A DNA stretch of 64,000 bases from positions 41,057,835 to 41,121,834 of the forward strand of contig CP136066.1 of NCBI GenBank assembly GCA_032622095.1. The letters are read 5' to 3'. The notes under the pieces were generated by a model. That model saw only the letters and a program-made list of their open reading frames with translations. It was not told the DNA's origin and did no database searches. The DNA comes from Siphonodentalium dalli. Lineage: Eukaryota; Mollusca; Scaphopoda; Gadilida; Siphonodentaliidae. A program made the position numbers and the translations under genes. Of this stretch, positions 55,281 through 64,000 are shown piece after piece (the stretch's first letter is position 1; each line of letters begins with the position of its first letter).

Positions 55281-56702
55281 CTAGAAGGTGACCCGACTTC
55301 GTCCGGGCTATTCAAAAACCAAATTTCAAGTCGATAGCTCCACCCGTTTCCTAGATCTGGTCTGCGCATGCGCGAAGCTGGTGTCGCACGTGCTCGGCGA
55401 CCCGATAAAATTCGTATCCGGGGCAAGATACATTCACATACCAAATTTCAAGTCGATAGCTACACCCGTTTCCGAGATATATAGCCCAATGTCATTTGCG
55501 GATACCTCGGCCGGTGATGAGTTAACGCGACACAGTCAAATGCATCGGCAGGGTGAGAGTTAACGTAATCTAACTTTATGACCTCTGACGACGTCATAGA
55601 AATTACGCATTGATTTTATCCCGATAAAAGCATCGGACCACTTGTACCTAATAATTGAGGCAGATAACTAAAACGGATACATACATATTATATATCGTTG
55701 GAAAGAGGACACGCCACAGATTCTAACCGTGCAAATTATATGACTGGCAATTTATTATTCGCGCTATATCGAATCGATTTGTGAGCACCGAACTGAAATA
55801 TATTAGCGCAAAAACGGCGTAAAAACAGATTTGACCTCCGCACGTGAAAAGTTGACCTCGCACGGACAAATAAATATGCCTATGTTCGTCTCCGGCCGAA
55901 AACACATCCAAATACCAAATTTCATCGAAATTGGCTTAGTCGTTTTTGAGTCCATCGATTTCAAACACACACACACACACACAAACAAACACACAGATCT
56001 TTCAAAATATATAATAGACTAGAAGGTGACCCGACTTCGTCCGGGCTATTCAAAAACCAAATTTCAAGTCGATAGCTCCACCCGTTTCCTAGATCTGGTC
56101 TGCGCATGCGCGAAGCTGGTGTCGCACGTGCTCGGCGACCCGATAAAATTCGTATCCGGGGCAAGATACATTCACATACCAAATTTCAAGTCGATAGCTA
56201 CACCCGTTTCCGAGATATATAGCCCAATGTCATTTGCGGATACCTCGGCCGGTGATGAGTTAACGCGACACAGTCAAATGCATCGGCAGGGTGAGAGTTA
56301 ACGTAATCTAACTTTATGACCTCTGACGACGTCATAGAAATTACGCATTGATTTTATCCCGATAAAAGCATCGGACCACTTGTACCTAATAATTGAGGCA
56401 GATAACTAAAACGGATACATACATATTATATATCGTTGGAAAGAGGACACGCCACAGATTCTAACCGTGCAAATTATATGACTGGCAATTTATTATTCGC
56501 GCTATATCGAATCGATTTGTGAGCACCGAACTGAAATATATTAGCGCAAAAACGGCGTAAAAACAGATTTGACCTCCGCACGTGAAAAGTTGACCTCGCA
56601 CGGACAAATAAATATGCCTATGTTCGTCTCCGGCCGAAAACACATCCAAATACCAAATTTCATCGAAATTGGCTTAGTCGTTTTTGAGTCCATCGATTTC
56701 AA

Positions 56703-56733
<31 letters not shown>

Positions 56734-56768
56734 AACACACACACAGATCTTTCAAAATATATAATAGA
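55281..56768 (-). mobile_element. Helitron-like tandem array, units 4-5 (738 and 750 bp)
   Basis: Units at 55281-56018 and 56019-56768 lack the 117-bp internal duplication of units 1-3 and share variants such as GGAAAGAGGACACGCC. They differ from each other mainly in the length of the CA tract. On the minus strand the array as a whole is preceded by host A (56769 complement) and followed by host T (52715 complement), as expected for insertion between A and T. Confidence 0.82.
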
Positions 56769-57619
56769 TAACGAATACCATCCCCCTGTTACGGAGTGTT
56801 AGTAACTATTGTACTGATGATACAATGAGTTATATGATATTTAATCGTGATAGACAAGGCAGAATTTTCTAAATACCTTGAAGTCGATGTAATGTGTTAT
56901 TACATTTGCCATGTGTCTAACAAGACCACGCGCTCATACATACTGGCGGGCGTAGATTCGCAGGTATTGATCGTTAAAACAATGTTACAGATCGCTCAGT
57001 CGAAAGAAATGTGAATTGTCATCTGATAGTGATAACAAGTACTATCTTTCGTATTTATTCATGTAAATTATTACAAAGGAGGATATGGCTGTCCTGTGCA
57101 ACTTTCTGCGAATTAACAGAGCAGTGCCATGTATGATTTGGCAGTATACATTAGGATACAAAGCAACGGAACTTACGAAATAACCGAAGCGAGTCGACGG
57201 AAACTTATGTAAAGTGAAACACGTGTAGCACGAAATTAGGAGATATCGCATACCGTACTACATTGCGTCCTCAATTGTAAGTCATGATAGTCATCACGCC
57301 GTATGTGTGGCACAATATGCACTATGTGGTTTTGCCACAAGTAAGCTATGTGCTTCTTTAGTCATTGTCAAGATGGCCATCTTAATTCCAATTGTTGGAA
57401 GATAAAGCCGTCTAGAGGAAAACAGAAAACACAGAAACAAATTACGGATACAGTGAAACGAAAAAAGTTCCCGTTTCGGATGTGAGAAATATTAATTAAC
57501 TATCGGGTACAATAAATTGCAAGTTTGTAATATCAACAATAAATATTGAGTCGATAAACTCGCAACACAGAAAGATACAACCTTGAGAAAATAGAAACGA
57601 TCCTGTCCTGGCGAGGAGG
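56769..57619. other. No recognised feature
   Basis: Apparently unique intron sequence. It contains the short palindrome AAGATGGCCATCTT near 57371. No exon seen. Confidence 0.45.
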
Positions 57620-57975
57620 AATAAAAACTGACTAGACAATAGATAGAATGCGGGTGTATTCATGCGAGACTAATCTGGACACGGGTGTGAGTGGGGTCGG
57701 CACAGCAATAAAATTTTAACCCTCCTGATTGACACAAGGCCGGAGACGTAATCCATATAGTTCAGTTGAGGGCTTCTCCTTGGCGGAAAAATATAAATGT
57801 TTTGCATCTTGTTATGATATGAATTAGGATCTAAATTGAAAAAGAAAAAAAAAAAATTGTTGTTGTTGCAATGGCAATAAAAAGTTTAGGGTCGGGGGGG
57901 GGGGGGGGGGGGGGGGGTTTAAAATAGGGTCGGTCGGGTTAGCGGAAACAAACGTCTTTTTTGTTTAGGCCTAAG
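57620..57975. repeat. Partial foldback-element copy followed by a poly-G tract
   Basis: 57620-57795 is an inverted partial match to the element at 44605 (GAGACTAATCTGGACACGGG, 'AACTGAACTATATGG' in reverse). It is followed by A-rich sequence, an uninterrupted poly-G run of about 27 bp (about 57894-57917), and 'GCGGAAACAAACGTCTTTTT', the counterpart of 43480-43505. Confidence 0.7.
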
Positions 57976-59918
57976 ATGCGCTGTACACCACGATGCACAA
58001 TTGCTAGTTGTCACTATGAATTAATTCAGCCTCGTTGTAGGGATCAAGTTGCTCATTGCCCAAATGGTAACCAACCTGATTCATGCAATTAGGAAGGGTA
58101 AATAACCTACTTTCTCTTACTCATTGATGAAATTGATGTCATTCTTGGAAATTAATGTTGAGAAACTGAATTCTTGAGTGTTGTTATAAAGCATTTGATG
58201 AGTTTTGGATGCAAAAGTATGTTTTTCATACATTCAATGCTCACATACATCATGAGAACAGTTTTTAAATTTACTAGCAGTAGATGCACCTACATGTACA
58301 TGTATATATGCAACTGCATCTGTTTACAAATCAAATTACTAGTATGTTTTCTTAAAAGATTTTTATGTCATCTACCAGAATAGAAACAAATTGCAAAATG
58401 TGACTGACATTACATGCCCTGATTGTCATACATTACGCGTGACCAGGGAAATTTCCAGGGCTGTTTTGATACCTGTTACAGGTATGGGCGCCCAAACTCG
58501 AGAAGCCCAAATGACCCCAAATTCCTAGTGGACAGTATTGAGTCAACGCAAATTTTCAAGGCAATTCAACAATATGCGATGTAAATAAAAATCTGCAGTT
58601 GCAATACAGCCTTCATTTGCATGTTTAATTTTTAAATAAGAAATATTATGCCATATTTATAATATATGCGTCTGTATCTGTGTTGGTTCGGTGTAGAAGC
58701 CGTATTTTGGGATACTGGTACAAATCCTCTGCTGGAAACAGGTGTCCCCAAATTATATCTGGATTCTTCCCTGCGCGTGACTGACATTACACATTTCAAC
58801 TCTTGCTAGCAGTCAACTTAGACATCGAATGGTGCCTATTTTGAACAGACATTCAGGCTCAGGTATATTGAGTGTATCTAAGATATGGTTATTATATTGT
58901 CATGCATTATAGTTTTATAACAACAATGGTAATATTTTTGTGACTGACATATAGTACAATGTTTGTAGATTTCTAAAAAATAATTTTTCCCAAATGGACA
59001 TCAGGCACAGGAATATAAACCCAAAATGTGTTATAGCGTGCATCAATCTATTTAAATACTGAAATACTACAGGCCAATCTAAAATAATTGTTACAATTTG
59101 CTCAATTACTTACAAGCCACTTTGGGCATATATTTGAGTAGCACATGTGGGTTAACAATGGCATATGCTTTCATCACTAAAATGATGAATATGACAGAGA
59201 GAAAAACTGTTTTCAATAACTTGAATACCATAACTATCAGATTTTTAAACTTTTTAGTCAATATTCAACATTTAATTTTTTGTGAAACAAGAATATTCAC
59301 CATAGTGGTGAATAACTTGTTCACATTAATTAGCTCATTATTTTAAAAGATTGACAATCAAAGCGAGAAAATCAACGACGGCCACCATTTTAGTAATATA
59401 GAATTTTCTCTGATAGGAACCGGAAATGCAACGAAAGGTTGAACTCAATCGAGACGATGACATTTGGTGCTCACTATCTCCAAATATATGTTGCTTTAAT
59501 CAAGTGAAATATATTGTAAGCTCAATCTTCTCAAGAGAAATAATTTAGTTTGTCGGAGGACAAAGTAACTTTGTCCTTATAATTAGAATTGACAAAAAAA
59601 ACCTATTTTAGGGTACATTAATTTCTTTCGGGAATTTAATGATTCCGCCATTTGACATTACCATCTGTCGCAGACCTCACGCATGCGCACACTGTACAAA
59701 TTAATAATTTACAATTTTGAGGAAGTATTTTTCTCATAAAACATGATGAAATAACTAAATACACACAATTTTGAAACCTGCTGGCCTGAGATTCTCAACT
59801 TTAATAAGTGAATAACATTATAAACAAGAATATTCTAACCTAATGTTCGTTCGCCTGGTTTGTGCTTACCATAGGTTAGTAGGAAAGTTACCCAAACTGT
59901 CATATTCACTAAAACTGA
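57976..59918. other. WDR20 intron 1, distal part, no exon supported
   Basis: AT-rich. It contains GTGACTGACATTACA at about 58400 and again at about 58778, the same 15-mer as in 42600-42770, with a partial version near 58940. Open frames (58174-58383, 59098-59346) are short and featureless. Confidence 0.5.
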
Positions 59919-61343
59919 TAAGGCCATTCAACAGAGATTCCTTGACTTTTTTCTGAGAATGGGGCGGGCGTTTTGTTTTTTATATTGTAAAGTTCTTCTA
60001 AGTCAACTCATAGTAAATTTAGACGATCACCTTTTTGTCATTTAGATGTGTTTATGTGGTTAAAATTGGAACATTGGTCAGAAGTTAATGTGAGATGATT
60101 TGCACGGGATTTAAATTATTCACTGGCCCTCCCAGAGTATGACATGAATATTAATGATAGTGCACATTGAACTGCAGAAATCATGGCCAATATTAAAAAC
60201 GCTGCTAAATTATCAAATAATAGTGCAGGGGGGAACTTTCATTGAAAATTAATAAACGTGCAGACCCAAATAATATTGCAGGGGGGAATTTCCAGCAAAT
60301 GTTTATAAAATTAACAGTGAGGACGTGAAATTTTTATATTTTATACATAACTCGGTAAGCCATGTTTAAATTCTCGCGGGGGAAACAACAATTTTTACAG
60401 AAATTCCCTAAAGACAGTGCGTAATGAGGCCCCGATGTTTTATTCTACGTCCATTTTTAATTATAGACTAAGCTTCCCAACTATAAAGTAACATTTTATT
60501 ACACTTTCAATGATCCAAATATTTTATAAATTAACCTCTAATAAAATTGTTGGATTATGGCAGTATTGAGTGTTTTATTGAGATAATTAAAACAAAAATA
60601 TCTGGTTCTAAATGGAGCCCCACACTGACACAGTAAAAAATGTGTATTCCGGTAAGCACGTGGTGCGTCCCCCCTAATAATGAGATAATCCTGATGAAAA
60701 CGTGCGCAAACGTCATGGATACACGGCTTAATCGGAAACCGATGGGTCCACTTTTAAAGGCATGCGGGGAGGGGAAATGTGTATTCTGGAAGAACATGGA
60801 TGATGGTGCGTCCCCCTGATAATGAGATAATCCTAACAATCACGTGCGCGAAAGTAATGGATACTCGGCTTACTAGTCGGATGCAGCCACTTTCAAATGA
60901 ATGCGGGGAGGTAAACACTGCTATTTTCATTTTTGGGAATTCCTCTCAAGCGAGTAACGTATTTACTATAATAACTGTCAAACTGTTTCCCTAAATTTGA
61001 AGTGAAAAGATGTTTTACAGTGGTAAAACTTTCACTTGGTTGATGAATTTGACGGTTCACTTTTGGTACAAATTATTTTACTGAAAAATAACTAAACGTG
61101 CAGACCCAAATAAGCAGCGTACAGGGGGGAATTTTCCGCCTGAAATAATAAACGTGCATGCACGTTTATTTGGAGCCCGAGAGTAGCATTTTAGTTACCG
61201 CCTGACCAATGTTTTGTCTTCGCACGTTTACATCTATGTGCGATATTGATAATTTATAAAATACAAAACAATTAGAGACGGGTGATAAAATCGGGACGGG
61301 GCGCTGATGAGAAACAAGGAATCTTGGTTGAATGGCCTAATAT
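59919..61343. mobile_element. Candidate TIR element of about 1.4 kb
   Basis: The inverted ends are AAGGCCATTCAACAGAGATT and AATCTTGGTTGAATGGCCT. Inside are two copies of 'AAACGTGCAGACCCAAATAA' (about 60252 and 61095), GCAGGGGGGAATTT words, a palindrome AAACGTGCATGCACGTTT near 61150, and the tandem duplication at 60642-60912. The 94-codon minus frame and the plus frames have no transposase motifs. Confidence 0.55.
60642..60912 (+). repeat. Tandem duplication, two units of about 135 bp
   Basis: Units at about 60642-60776 and 60777-60912 share TGTGTATTC, GGTGCGTCCCCC, 'TAATGAGATAATCCT' and ATGCGGGGAGG. Divergence is about 20 percent by eye. Confidence 0.75.
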
Positions 61344-62086
61344 TAACTACATGGGCAACTCATTGAACTACCGGTACCATAATAAATTTGAAGGTCTCCT
61401 TTTTGGGACTTTATTGAGCAAAAATTAAGGTGAGAATATCGCGAGACCTGCATTTATAAAACTTTGGCACGACCTGATTTTCATTTTTATATAACATCCA
61501 GGCAAACTAGCTGAAGATCGTTCTCAGGACTCAAATTTGCAGGCCTGAAACTATTCCCAATGGCAATGTCCCCAATTCCAAACACCCAGTAAATCTATAC
61601 AGAGCGACTTGACGACCACTGGAAGCAGCAATCTGTGAAAGCTGTCATATTCACCTATACTAGTACTACCACTGCCAGTGACTACTACAAGTCAAGATTT
61701 ATACTATCTCTAGACTGATCGGCAGTTCACTCCAGACCTTATGAAGTTTGTATCCAGGGATGGACATTATCACGACGCTCGCATCATTTTAGGAATTTGA
61801 ATGTGCAACTTCAAAAGCTGAGCACGCATTTAAACCAAACTTGAATTCTGAAGATGAAGACATTGATTGAAGGATTTGTAGTTGTTGAAGGACTCGAACT
61901 TAGTCGAAGCCTTCGACGAAAGTCTGCCACTGCCAGTGACAAATTCACTGTCATTGGCAGACATTGTCAACAAGTGAAATGTATTACTAGTATTTTACTA
62001 CATGTATGTACAATTCAACAAATGGCTTATGTATATGGATCATTTATAGTATGTGGAATGCGTATACTCAGTTCCGGGTTTCTCAC
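61344..62086. other. WDR20 intron 1, next to exon 1
   Basis: No exon seen. A small inverted repeat (TCTGCCACTGCCAGTGACAA and CACTGTCATTGGCAGA) lies at 61921-61962. The plus-strand frame at 61854-62117 overlaps exon 1 antisense and is not supported. Confidence 0.5.
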
Positions 62087-62344
62087 CTTTTTGATCCCCT
62101 TGTACACGTACACATAGATCTCCCTACCAACGTTGAAACACAACCTGTCCGGATTTCCGGAATTGGAATCTTCACCAATGACATTGATAAATGACACCTT
62201 GACCGGGGTGTTCGACTGGCCATTCAATGAAACTCGTGTTGGGCGGGAGTATTCAGATAATTGCATTAATTTGTAAGTCCCTTCTCTTGTGATGAAGTGG
62301 GTTTTGATTTCATCCTTTCCCCCACCCTCAATGTGAGTCGCCAT
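62087..62344 (-). CDS. WDR20: WDR20, exon 1 with start codon
   Basis: This exon encodes 86 residues from MATHIEGGGKDEIKTHFITR to KGIKK. It aligns with vertebrate WDR20 'MATEGGGKEMNEIKTQFTTR' as recalled, including EYSRPTRVSLNGQ and the strongly conserved DRLCFNVGREIYVYVYKG. The start is the ATG at 62344-62342: it lies in a good context and matches the family N-terminus. The donor after KKxx is AAG-GTGAGA (62086-62081), phase 0. The next coding exon is 19.6 kb away. The three exons give 583 residues before any terminal exon, close to the vertebrate length of about 569. Confidence 0.93.
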
Positions 62345-62348
62345 GTTG
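62338..62348 (-). promoter_or_regulatory. WDR20: YY1-type motif at the WDR20 start codon
   Basis: The minus strand reads CAACATGGCGACTCAC, matching the AANATGGCGNC form of YY1 initiator elements, which often overlap the start codon of short-5'UTR housekeeping genes. Function is inferred. Confidence 0.5.
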
Positions 62349-62391
62349 ATTATCCTTCATCGCCGAAATCAGGACCCGGATGCAACACCAA

Positions 62392-62404
62392 TACGCATGC
62401 GCAA
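62392..62404 (-). promoter_or_regulatory. WDR20: NRF1-like motif upstream of WDR20
   Basis: TACGCATGCGCAAA on the plus strand matches the NRF1 palindrome (GCGCATGCGC) except for one outer base. It is about 50 bp upstream of the start codon, a usual position in broad promoters. A CACGTG-like word (GCACGTGAG) follows at about 62436. Confidence 0.45.
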
Positions 62405-62519
62405 ACTGTATATCCGTTTATTTGTAAACAATTTGCACGTGAGTCACAAGCAGGTGCGCTTGCACTAGCTAGTCTAGGTACCGTTAGTTTTGTCATGAGG
62501 CCTACTAATTGATTTATGC

Positions 62520-62556
62520 AGCATGCTGGTGCGTAATTTAATTAGACCAGCATGCT
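62520..62556. repeat. Short inverted repeat upstream of WDR20
   Basis: AGCATGCTGGT and ACCAGCATGCT separated by about 17 bp. Confidence 0.6.
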
Positions 62557-62699
62557 CACTTATAGAATCTAATCGTTACCAATCTGACATTTTATAGCGA
62601 AAATAGGTTTATATTTATATCAAGTAAAATTGGTGGTTTGCAGAATTTTAACTTAAAGTTAAAGAGCGTTTCGTGATTCTGTCCACAAATAGTAGTATC

Positions 62700-64000
62700 A
62701 TAAATGCCCTCTCCGATTTGACACTATAAAACCAAGATAATTATGTTCGTTTTCTCTACCAGAAAATACTAAGATCGGACCCATAATTATGAGCACATGT
62801 AAAATACCCCCACATACCAAGTTTCATCGAAATCCCGTGATATTCGTGCGTTTGACCTTGAAATGACCCGATTTCAAGGTCACGTCGCACGGGCAAATTA
62901 ATAGGCCCATGTCACTCCCCGGCCGAAAATACCCCCACATACCAAGTTTCATCGAAATCGGCTCCATTGGAAACAGACAGACAGACAGGCAGATCTTCCA
63001 AAATATATAATAGACTAGAAGGTGACCCGACTTCGTCCGGGCTTTGACCTTGAATTGTCCATTTTGAAGGTCAAGGTCAAGTAGGGTCACGATTTGACCA
63101 GTCCAAAACACTACCCGAACAAAAGTACCCGACAAACGTGCCCGTCGAAATCCATCCGGTTTTACCCGATTTGACATCGAATTGATCATTTTGAAGGTCA
63201 AGGTCAGGTCGGGGTCACGACTCGACCCGTCCAATACACTCAGTGGACAAAAGTAACCCTACGTATCAAATGTCGCGAATTGACCTTGAATTGACCAGAT
63301 TTCAAGGTCAAGGTCACGTCGCACGAGCAAATGAATAGACGTATGAGACTCCCCATACGAAAGTACCCCCACATACCAAGTTTCATCAAAATCCCGTGAT
63401 ATTCGAGCGTTTGACCTTGAAATGACCCGATTTCAAGGTCAAGTTCGCGTCGCACGGGCAAATTAATAGGCCTATGTCACTCCCCGGCCGAAAATACCCC
63501 CACATACCAAGTTTCATCGAAATCGGCTCTGCTGTTTTCGAGTCCATTGGAAACAGACAGACAGACACACAGACAGACAGATCTTCCAAAATATATAATA
63601 GACTAGACGGTGACCCGACTTCGTCCGGGCTTTGACCTTGAATTGACCATTTTTAAGGTCAAGGTCAGGTGGGGTAACGATTTGACCCGTCCAAAACACT
63701 GCCCGGACAAAGTACCCGACAAAAGTACCCGTCGAAATCCATCCGGTTTTACCCGATTTGACCTCGAATTGATCATTTTGAAGGTCAAGGTCAGGTCGGG
63801 GTCACGACTCGACCCGTCCAATACGCTCAGGCTCATGAGACTCCCCATACGAAGGTACCCCCACATACCAAGTTTCATCAAAATCCCGCGATATTCGGGC
63901 GTTTGACCTTGAAATGACCCGATTTCAAGGTCACGTCGCACGGGCAAATTAATAGGCCTATGGCACTGCCCGGCCGAAAATACCCCCACATACCAAGTTT
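62700..64000 (-). mobile_element. Second Helitron-like tandem array, running off the right edge
   Basis: Junctions with the same CTAG/TC layout occur at 63014-63015 and 63602-63603 (ATATATAATAGA-CTAG). On the minus strand the complete unit at 63015-63602 starts TCTATTATATATTTTGGAAG, carries GTCTGTCTGTCT repeats, and ends in the CGGACGAAGTCGGG hairpin and CTAG. The unit to its left is partial, and the one to its right continues beyond 64000. The interior, rich in GACCTTGAA/TTCAAGGTC words, differs from the array at 52716, so the two arrays are sister families with shared ends. Confidence 0.75.

Noticed and set aside
52688-56802. Repeated open frames of 62-117 codons on both strands
   Set aside because: They recur identically with each Helitron-like unit and contain no Rep, helicase or other domain.
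61854-62117. Plus-strand frame of 87 codons
   Set aside because: It overlaps WDR20 exon 1 antisense and contains a small palindrome, with no homology.
1-64000. tRNA, rRNA or other structural RNA genes
   Set aside because: I scanned for B-box-like and rRNA-like words by eye and found none convincing. A covariance-model search would be needed to exclude them.

Overview
This window is animal nuclear DNA, AT-rich, with few genes and many repeats. Introns follow GT-AG rules, no bacterial-type operons are visible, and the only recognisable proteins are two metazoan housekeeping genes split into exons. The repeat style points to a marine invertebrate, most likely a mollusc or another lophotrochozoan. 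The clues are short palindromic TTAA and TA elements, tandem Helitron-like units, and degenerate segments of the 'gggccataactc...accaaatttgat' type. The organism call is inference and is not secure.

Genes. (1) The 3' end of PGGHG (protein-glucosylgalactosylhydroxylysine glucosidase, GH65-like) lies on the + strand: two exons at 2054-2179 and 3032-3517, with the rest of the gene off the left edge. (2) Most of WDR20 (WD-repeat cofactor of the USP12/USP46 deubiquitinases) lies on the - strand: exon 1 at 62087-62344, exon 2 at 42328-42510 and exon 3 at 37772-39079. All junctions are phase 0, intron 1 is 19.6 kb and intron 2 is 3.2 kb. A short terminal exon may lie further left but was not found. 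The two genes are convergent. No other gene could be supported.

Layout. 1-1195: satellite-bearing element in a PGGHG intron. 2054-3517: PGGHG 3' exons, with a 47-bp minisatellite running up to the last splice acceptor. 3.6-30.7 kb: a dense field of non-autonomous elements. It holds TTAA-flanked piggyBac-like MITEs with long hairpins, near-perfect palindromic TA MITEs, a second large palindromic family, several hAT-like elements with 8-bp target duplications, one pogo/Tigger-like element, one solo Helitron-like element, and 41-bp and ~85-bp minisatellites. 31.2-36.2 kb: a 5-kb inverted-repeat structure whose two arms carry promoter/first-exon-like sequence. 37.0-42.5 kb: WDR20 exons 3 and 2 with MITEs close to them. 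42.5-62.1 kb: WDR20 intron 1, containing a ~3.9-kb satellite element with a nested TA element, a 350-bp higher-order tandem repeat next to a degenerate coding-like segment, and a five-unit head-to-tail Helitron-like array. 62.3-64.0 kb: the WDR20 5' flank with YY1- and NRF1-like motifs, then a second Helitron-like array running off the right edge.

No open reading frame for a transposase, reverse transcriptase or helicase was recognised, so every mobile element here appears non-autonomous.
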